20,264 bases of DNA from an uncultured Lachnospiraceae bacterium (GTDB lineage Bacteria > Bacillota > Clostridia > Lachnospirales > Lachnospiraceae): the NCBI GenBank assembly GCA_934432885.1, contig CAKRYY010000044.1, positions 1-20,264 on the forward strand, read 5' to 3'. The notes below the pieces were generated by a model. It saw nothing but the letters and a program-made list of their open reading frames with translations. It searched no databases and was not told the origin of the DNA. Positions 16,418-20,264 of this stretch are shown here, piece by piece (the first letter of the stretch is position 1; every line of letters begins with the position of its first letter). The position numbers and the translations under genes are program-made.

Positions 16418-17317
16418 CTATTCTTTCTCAGCCTTCTGCATTTCCTGTTCCACTTCTGCCGCTGTTGGCATACCGCTCTGCGCACCGAATTTTTCAACAG
16501 AAAGCCCTGCTGCAACATTCGCATACAAAAGTGCTTCTTCTATAGAATCTCCTGCTGCCATTCTGACTGCAAAAGCGCCGTTTAGGGTATCGCCTGCCCC
16601 TGTCGTATCTACTACATTGGATTTCCGCGAAGGCACCGTGCACATTCCCTTTTGCACAGTCCACGTGCTGACGCCTTTCGAGCCCTGCGTAATTACCAGT
16701 TTTCCGGGATACGCTTTCAATATATCCTCGACAGAACGCTCTTTTCCAAAAATCAGAACCGCCTCATGCTCATTTGGCGTAAGCCAGGTTACCTTCTCAA
16801 TTATGTCCGCAGGCACACTGGTTGCTGGCGCCGGATTTAAAAGCACAGGAATATGATGCTCATGGCAGAAGCGAACCACATAATACACTGTTTCAAGCGG
16901 AATTTCCTGCTGAAGCACTACAATATCCTGCTGCGCAAGCTGCTCCTGTATCTCTTTTACATAAGCAACGTCAACCTTTGCATTTGCGCCCGGCACAACA
17001 ACGATTGTATTATCATTCTCCGCTACTGTAATAAGCGCCACGCCCGTCGGCACACCGGCTATTCTTTTAATCCGTGCGGTTTCAACGCCCTGCTCCCGCA
17101 AATTGGCAAGCATCCGCTCACCTGCGCTGTCATCTCCCACACAGCCAAACATTTCAACCTGTGCACCAAGCTTTGCCATCGCAACAGCCTGATTCGCACC
17201 CTTTCCGCCGGGGATATAGCTGACGCTTTCTCCAAGCAGAGTTTCTCCCTTTCCCGGGATTCTCTGCGCTGTTACCGTCATATCCATATTGATGCTTCCC
17301 ACTACTGCAAGTTTCAT
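16418..17317 (-). CDS. rbsK: Ribokinase RbsK
   Basis: A 299-residue PfkB-family kinase that phosphorylates ribose at O5 using ATP, feeding the pentose phosphate pathway. Features are SINMDM (8-13, with substrate Asp 12), GGKGANQ (37-43), and the C-terminal anion hole DTTGAGDT with TGAGD at 239-243 and catalytic base D243. The ATG at 17315-17317 follows the rbsR stop directly (TAGATG), with AAGGAGAG eight bases upstream inside rbsR. Length and motifs are normal. Confidence 0.96.
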   Translation of the reverse strand: MKLAVVGSINMDMTVTAQRIPGKGETLLGESVSYIPGGKGANQAVAMAKLGAQVEMFGCVGDDSAGERMLANLREQGVETARIKRIAGVPTGVALITVAENDNTIVVVPGANAKVDVAYVKEIQEQLAQQDIVVLQQEIPLETVYYVVRFCHEHHIPVLLNPAPATSVPADIIEKVTWLTPNEHEAVLIFGKERSVEDILKAYPGKLVITQGSKGVSTWTVQKGMCTVPSRKSNVVDTTGAGDTLNGAFAVRMAAGDSIEEALLYANVAAGLSVEKFGAQSGMPTAAEVEQEMQKAEKE

Positions 17318-18307
17318 CTAAACATCTCTCCTTCTTGTCGTCTGCCTTTCAATCAGAGTTACCTCCAGCAGATTCTCCTTTTCAAAGGCTTCTCCATTTC
17401 CATGCTTTACAATAATCTGAGCCGCCAGCATCCCCATTTGTGTAATCGGCTGCGCTACCGTCGTAAATTCCGGTGTAAAAAGCCTGCTGAACCGGATATT
17501 ATCAAAGCCAATCAGCTGAATATCTTCGGGCACCCGAATCCCCTTGCCCAGTAAAACCTTGTAGGCTGCAATCGCAGTCATGTCATTGCTCGCTATAATC
17601 CCGTCCACTGCCGGATACCCTTCAAGCAACTGCAAAACAGCCCTAAGTCCCGATTCATAGCTGTAATCACAGTCAATTACCTGTTCCTTTACCCCATATT
17701 TTCTGCAGGTATCCAGATACCCGTTATAACGCAGTTTTCCACTTGAAACATCCTGTGGTCCCCTCATACATACAATATTCTGGCATCCGCAGGAAAGCAA
17801 ATGCTCCATTGCCAGTACAGCCCCATGATAATGGTCCGAGCCAATATTCGCGATTCCTTTATCACCAGAAAGTTTTCTGTCCAGTACGACTACCGGCACA
17901 TTACTGTCCTTAATACATGCTCCGGTCGCATCGCTGTTGCTCATAATGATGATTCCATCCGCATTCATCTGATTAAGCATTTGAATATTGGAGCGTTCCT
18001 TCTCCGAATCATTATTGGAATTGCATAAAAGAATGCGGAATCCATTCCTGTATGCTTCCTCCTCTATTGCCCTGGCAAGCTCATTAAAAAATGGATTTTC
18101 TATGTTTGGCACAATTACGCCAATGATTCTGGAAGATTTTTTAAACAGCGCCCTCGCCAGCTCATTCGGTCGAAAGCCCGTTTCTTCTATCGCTTTCAGT
18201 ACGCGTTCTCTTTTGTCTTCATCTACCCTTGCTGTTCCATTCATTACTCTGGATACAGTGGATGGCGATACGCCAGCCTTTTTCGCCACTTCACGGATGC
18301 TTACCAT
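17318..18307 (-). CDS. rbsR: LacI-family ribose operon repressor RbsR
   Basis: A 329-residue repressor: N-terminal LacI helix-turn-helix IREVAKKAGVSPSTVSRVMN (about 4-23), hinge near 45-60, and a ribose-binding-protein-like ligand domain from about 60 (SSRIIGVIVPNIENPFFNEL). The ATG at 18305-18307 has GAGGAG nine bases upstream; an in-frame ATG at 18337 has no site and touches the operator, so it is less likely. It is the first gene behind the promoter at 18368-18396 and is flanked by two palindromic operators, so it should repress itself together with the ribose genes. Ribose as ligand is inferred from operon context; ribose 5-phosphate or another effector is possible. Confidence 0.93.
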   Translation of the reverse strand: MVSIREVAKKAGVSPSTVSRVMNGTARVDEDKRERVLKAIEETGFRPNELARALFKKSSRIIGVIVPNIENPFFNELARAIEEEAYRNGFRILLCNSNNDSEKERSNIQMLNQMNADGIIIMSNSDATGACIKDSNVPVVVLDRKLSGDKGIANIGSDHYHGAVLAMEHLLSCGCQNIVCMRGPQDVSSGKLRYNGYLDTCRKYGVKEQVIDCDYSYESGLRAVLQLLEGYPAVDGIIASNDMTAIAAYKVLLGKGIRVPEDIQLIGFDNIRFSRLFTPEFTTVAQPITQMGMLAAQIIVKHGNGEAFEKENLLEVTLIERQTTRRRDV

Positions 18308-18341
18308 TTCTTCTGACTCCTCGCATTGCTGTCGCATATTT

Positions 18342-18355
18342 TGAAACGCGTTTCA
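18342..18355. promoter_or_regulatory. RbsR operator 2 (downstream of the start point)
   Basis: Perfect palindrome TGAAACGCGTTTCA, beginning about six bases downstream of the predicted transcription start. A repressor here would block elongation or promoter clearance. Confidence 0.85.
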
Positions 18356-18367
18356 TAACATGTTCAT

Positions 18368-18396
18368 ACTATACAATGAAACGCGTTTCATGTCAA
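18368..18396 (-). promoter_or_regulatory. rbs operon promoter
   Basis: Consensus -35 TTGACA (18391-18396), 17-bp spacer and -10 TATAGT (18368-18373) on the minus strand. It should be strong when not repressed. The expected start point is near 18361, with a leader of about 55 bases to rbsR. Confidence 0.9.
18376..18391. promoter_or_regulatory. RbsR operator 1 (inside the promoter spacer)
   Basis: Perfect 16-bp palindrome ATGAAACGCGTTTCAT occupying nearly the whole -35/-10 spacer. It shares its 14-bp core with operator 2, 35 bp away centre to centre. Binding here would exclude RNA polymerase. Confidence 0.9.
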
Positions 18397-18528
18397 TAGT
18401 GTTTTGTTGTTTTCGTTTATTTCGCACCAATCTACATTTTGCTTTTTGTGCATTTTTCCTATTTTATTCCTACTGTATTTCATTTTTGGCATAGCAGCTT
18501 TCGCATCACAGTCTTTCCCTGCCTCCTG

Positions 18529-18969
18529 TCAAAACCATTCTTCATCAGGAATAGATACCTCTGCCGGAATATTTCCTCTCCTGCCGGTATTTATGATTTT
18601 CAGCCTCTGTGAAGGATTACAGGATAACGTGCACATCGTATTATAAAGCAGCTGCTCCCTTAAACAGAAAATCAACGTCGCTTCCGTATCTCCAATAAGC
18701 TGCTTCAATTCATCCCCTGAAATATTCTGCGGCTTTACTATCGTACCAAGCCGCACAAATTTTTCTCCCCGGTAATCCTTCAGCCAGCTCCACAGATGTC
18801 TTTCCAGCCTGCTTTTATAGCTGTATATCGTCTTTCCTATATATAAATCCGAAACCCTTCCACCAAATTTTCTGGTTATATAATATAGCCCAATGTCAGC
18901 CATTCTCTCATCGCAGAGTATACTGTCTATTTTCATGGGGTACGACCATAAAAGAGTGATTTTCTGCAT
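18529..18969 (-). CDS. Stand-alone GIY-YIG-like nuclease-domain protein
   Basis: A 146-residue protein with the GIY-YIG pattern: GLYYI (27-31), LYIGKT (42-47), catalytic-type R54, H58, an acidic residue E96 in TEATLIFCLREQ and N110 in LLYNT. These positions match the Arg, Glu and Asn of active GIY-YIG nucleases, so a DNA-cutting activity is plausible, but the family also includes non-nuclease members. There is no other domain to suggest repair, homing or restriction, and no methylase nearby. The ATG at 18967-18969 has an AGGAAAA site. It has its own promoter (19012-19040). I call the fold with moderate confidence and give no biological role. Confidence 0.7.
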   Translation of the reverse strand: MQKITLLWSYPMKIDSILCDERMADIGLYYITRKFGGRVSDLYIGKTIYSYKSRLERHLWSWLKDYRGEKFVRLGTIVKPQNISGDELKQLIGDTEATLIFCLREQLLYNTMCTLSCNPSQRLKIINTGRRGNIPAEVSIPDEEWF

Positions 18970-19011
18970 CTGTTATTTTCCTATCTTTACAATTTCAAAG
19001 GTATATCCTTC

Positions 19012-19040
19012 ATTATATAGTATCCTATGTATTTTCACAA
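19012..19040 (-). promoter_or_regulatory. Promoter of the GIY-YIG gene
   Basis: On the minus strand, TTGTGA (19035-19040, four of six matches to -35), a 17-bp spacer and a perfect -10 TATAAT (19012-19017), about 43 bp before the start codon. Confidence 0.7.
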
Positions 19041-19145
19041 CGATCTTTCTACCATGCAATAACATATTCTGTTTGCTTGCAAACTCTCTGCGCGCGAGCG
19101 GTGCCTGTAAGGCAAAATTCACCTCCGCGAGCTGCGCATTTATGC

Positions 19146-19180
19146 TTTTTATGCAATAGGAATTTCCTATTGCATAAAAA
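19146..19180. repeat. 35-nt palindrome with 17-bp perfect arms
   Basis: Arms TTTTTATGCAATAGGAA and its exact reverse complement flank a single central T. The T-run is on the 5' arm in both orientations, so it is not a rho-independent terminator. It may be a cruciform, a protein site or part of a small mobile repeat. Confidence 0.85.
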
Positions 19181-19182
19181 AT

Positions 19183-19216
19183 GCTTTACCCAAACCAGAT
19201 AAAGTCAAGGTAAAGC
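19183..19216. repeat. Hairpin with 8-bp arms beside the palindrome
   Basis: GCTTTACC (19183-19190) and GGTAAAGC (19209-19216) are exact reverse complements around an 18-nt loop, two bases from the end of the long palindrome. Confidence 0.7.
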
Positions 19217-19306
19217 ACTCCATTCTTTTCATTCAATATCAAATTTCCCAGCTTAATGTTTTCTCATTCTATCTCGCTAATTCTCATTCATCTTCGCCAG
19301 CTTTGC

Positions 19307-19400
19307 AGTCTGGTCGCTTGTGCGGAACAAAGGCCTCTAAGTCTATGGGCTCGAAACAGTTGCCTCTATGCCCTTAATAGGCTCGGAGCATATACCTCTA
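19307..19400 (-). repeat. Three degenerate tandem direct repeats of about 30 nt
   Basis: On the minus strand, three units start with TAGAGG (first bases at 19400, 19368 and 19339) and share a core of the form TG.TCCGAGCC or similar, with lengths of 32, 29 and about 33. The first two units align best. They do not encode a recognised protein and are too degenerate to be a CRISPR array. Confidence 0.6.
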
Positions 19401-19542
19401 CCAAAACAGTCACAAATCAAAAGCATCCATTACTACCCCGTCCAATGTAATCAATGCAAAATCTGCCAGTTACCTACCATTTAGCCAACGGAACTTCATA
19501 TTATAAAAATAACTCCTACTTTTTATATGATATCAACACTTA

Positions 19543-19845
19543 TCAAAAACTACTTGGTGTATATCTGACAGTAACAATAACAACCATCTTCTTTGCTTCA
19601 TCAATACGGTAAACAATTGTAAAATTCTTTACAAAAATCTGACGATATCCCCGATTAGCAAAAGCCCCTGTTCTTCTAATCGACCCACGATAAGGCATTT
19701 CATCCAAACTTAAAATCGCATCTTCTAAAGCATCTGCCATCTTCTCAGCAGTACCTATTTCCTTAAAATCATCTGCTATATGATTATAAATATTATCAAG
19801 GTCATCTGATGCCCGTTGCAACATTTTAATTGCATATTTAACCAA
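19543..19845 (-). CDS. RelE/ParE-family toxin
   Basis: A 100-residue toxin of the type II toxin-antitoxin class, acting in the cytoplasm either on ribosome-bound mRNA (RelE-like) or on gyrase (ParE-like); sequence alone does not decide which. Family pattern: an N-terminal YAIKMLQRASDDLDNIYNHI helix, a P..RGS loop near 51-55, RGYRQIFVKNFTIVYRID strands (65-82) and a final VRYTPSSF. The start is TTG at 19843-19845, supported by GGAGG about seven bases before; it overlaps the antitoxin stop by eight bases, coupling the two. The next in-frame ATG lies seven residues in and would cut the family N-terminus. Confidence 0.88.
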   Translation of the reverse strand: MVKYAIKMLQRASDDLDNIYNHIADDFKEIGTAEKMADALEDAILSLDEMPYRGSIRRTGAFANRGYRQIFVKNFTIVYRIDEAKKMVVIVTVRYTPSSF

Positions 19846-20101
19846 AATGCTTCCTCCGTAATGAACTTAAAGTTTCTTTCGCATCAAGCAATATACCTGT
19901 TGCTTCATACTCTTCTTCTGCTTCTGAAATGGCATTATCAATAGCCTGTGTTTCCACTATCTGTTCGTAGGTTTCTATACTCATAACAACTAAATCACCG
20001 TATCCATTTTTTGTAATAAAAATAGGCTCTTTGACTGCATGGCATGCATCTGATATATCATTTGTATTTCTCAAATCTGTAATAGGTCTAATTTGTGGCA
20101 T
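19838..20101 (-). CDS. Phd/YefM-family antitoxin
   Basis: An 87-residue antitoxin that binds and neutralises the downstream toxin and usually represses its own promoter. The start at 20099-20101 (MPQIRPITDLRNT) is chosen because it has a GAGAGGTG ribosome binding site and matches the family N-terminus; a nine-residue extension to 20128 lacks a site. The N-terminal DNA-binding part (about 1-50) shows the KEPIFITKNGYGDLVVMS pattern typical of Phd/YefM, and the acidic C-terminal half (ISEAEEEYEATG) should wrap the toxin. It precedes and overlaps the toxin by eight bases, the usual antitoxin-first order. Confidence 0.9.
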   Translation of the reverse strand: MPQIRPITDLRNTNDISDACHAVKEPIFITKNGYGDLVVMSIETYEQIVETQAIDNAISEAEEEYEATGILLDAKETLSSLRRKHFG

Positions 20102-20129
20102 AAAATACACCTCTCTTTCTTTGTACATT

Positions 20130-20158
20130 ATTCTAGCATAATTATATGCATTTTACAA
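20130..20158 (-). promoter_or_regulatory. Toxin-antitoxin promoter with operator-like palindrome
   Basis: On the minus strand: TTGTAA (20153-20158), a 17-bp spacer and -10 TAGAAT (20130-20135). The spacer contains arms GCATA and TATGC around TAAT (20136-20149), a likely site for antitoxin autoregulation. Confidence 0.65.
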
Positions 20159-20210
20159 TCACATATTCATCAAAAAGACTTGAAAAAGTAAATAGTAAGC
20201 TGAGAATCCC

Positions 20211-20264
20211 ATTTGTAACCCAAGACTCCCCATTTGTAAATGAAAGTCCTGTTTTGTAACCGAG
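20211..20264 (-). repeat. Tandem ~21-nt repeats reaching the window edge
   Basis: On the minus strand TTACAAA occurs three times at 20-21-nt spacing (plus-strand cores TTTGTAA ending near 20218, 20239 and 20259), the last two units followed by TGGGG/TGGGA and a CT-containing tail. The right edge may cut more units. Regular spacing of two helical turns suggests repeated protein sites, such as a transposase-binding end or iterons. No associated gene is in the window. Confidence 0.6.

Larger units (their letters stand above)
18970..19542. other. 573-bp gene-poor, repeat-rich region
   Basis: No convincing protein gene is seen on either strand. It holds, from left to right: a promoter for the GIY-YIG gene, a GC-rich block (19085-19140), a 35-nt near-perfect palindrome, a second hairpin, and three degenerate ~30-nt direct repeats, described separately. 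About 19400-19542 is AT-rich with nothing recognisable. Confidence 0.7.

Noticed and set aside
18376..18391. A CcpA catabolite (cre) site at the rbs operator
   Set aside because: The palindrome resembles cre in its TGAAA and TTTCA ends, but cre has CG at its centre and this has GC with two extra bases, so RbsR is the better reader.
18397..18528. A short gene between rbsR and the GIY-YIG gene
   Set aside because: A 31-codon frame starting MKYSRNKIGK has no ribosome binding site and runs into the rbs promoter; nothing else is seen.
19146..19180. The long palindrome as a rho-independent terminator
   Set aside because: It starts with T's and ends with A's on both strands, so no U-tract follows the hairpin in either direction.
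19307..19400. A CRISPR array
   Set aside because: The repeats are adjacent and degenerate with no unique spacers, and no cas genes are present.

Overview
The window looks like a chromosomal segment of a low-to-moderate GC Gram-positive anaerobe, most likely a Lachnospiraceae-type Clostridium relative. This rests on strong AGGAGG-type ribosome binding sites, lipoprotein-anchored binding proteins (LAGC and LSGC lipoboxes), a YesM/YesN-type sensor and AraC-type regulator pair, and a Gram-positive-style rbs operon led by a LacI-family rbsR. Genus is not determined. Every gene I can support lies on the minus strand, so transcription runs from high to low coordinates.

Layout from right to left, in the direction of transcription. 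(1) 20211-20264: tandem ~21-nt TTACAAA-containing repeats at the window edge, possibly the end of a mobile element. (2) 19543-20101: a Phd/YefM antitoxin and RelE/ParE toxin pair with its own promoter and a palindrome in the promoter spacer. (3) 18970-19542: a gene-poor stretch with three degenerate ~30-nt direct repeats, a 35-nt near-perfect palindrome, a second hairpin and a GC-rich block. (4) 18529-18969: a stand-alone GIY-YIG-like nuclease-domain protein. (5) 12546-18396: a complete ribose operon, rbsR-rbsK-rbsD-rbsA-rbsC-rbsB, behind a near-consensus promoter with one operator in the -35/-10 spacer and an identical operator core just downstream of the expected start point.

(6) 12116-12451: a small DUF4234 membrane protein followed by a bidirectional terminator. 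(7) 8042-11995: a hotdog thioesterase, then a sensor cassette of binding lipoprotein, histidine kinase and AraC-type response regulator, closed by a strong terminator. (8) 2927-7850: an ABC importer operon (large lipoprotein, fused double permease, ATPase with an unusual insertion), with its own promoter and terminator. (9) 1-2784: a promoter and a gene set containing a small hypothetical protein, an rRNA m5U methyltransferase, a coiled-coil-like hypothetical protein and a membrane-anchored protein that runs off the left edge.

How they work together: the rbs genes import ribose, convert it to the furanose form, phosphorylate it and repress the operon when ribose is absent. Blocks 7 and 8 resemble the HptA-HptS-HptR three-component sugar-phosphate sensors placed beside an FbpABC/AfuABC-type importer. 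My best hypothesis is that the extracellular lipoprotein senses an anionic solute, perhaps a phosphorylated sugar, and switches on the neighbouring importer. The substrate is not proven. The least ordinary observations are that sensor-importer pairing, the ~120-residue insertion in the importer ATPase, and the repeat-rich 19.0-20.3 kb end.
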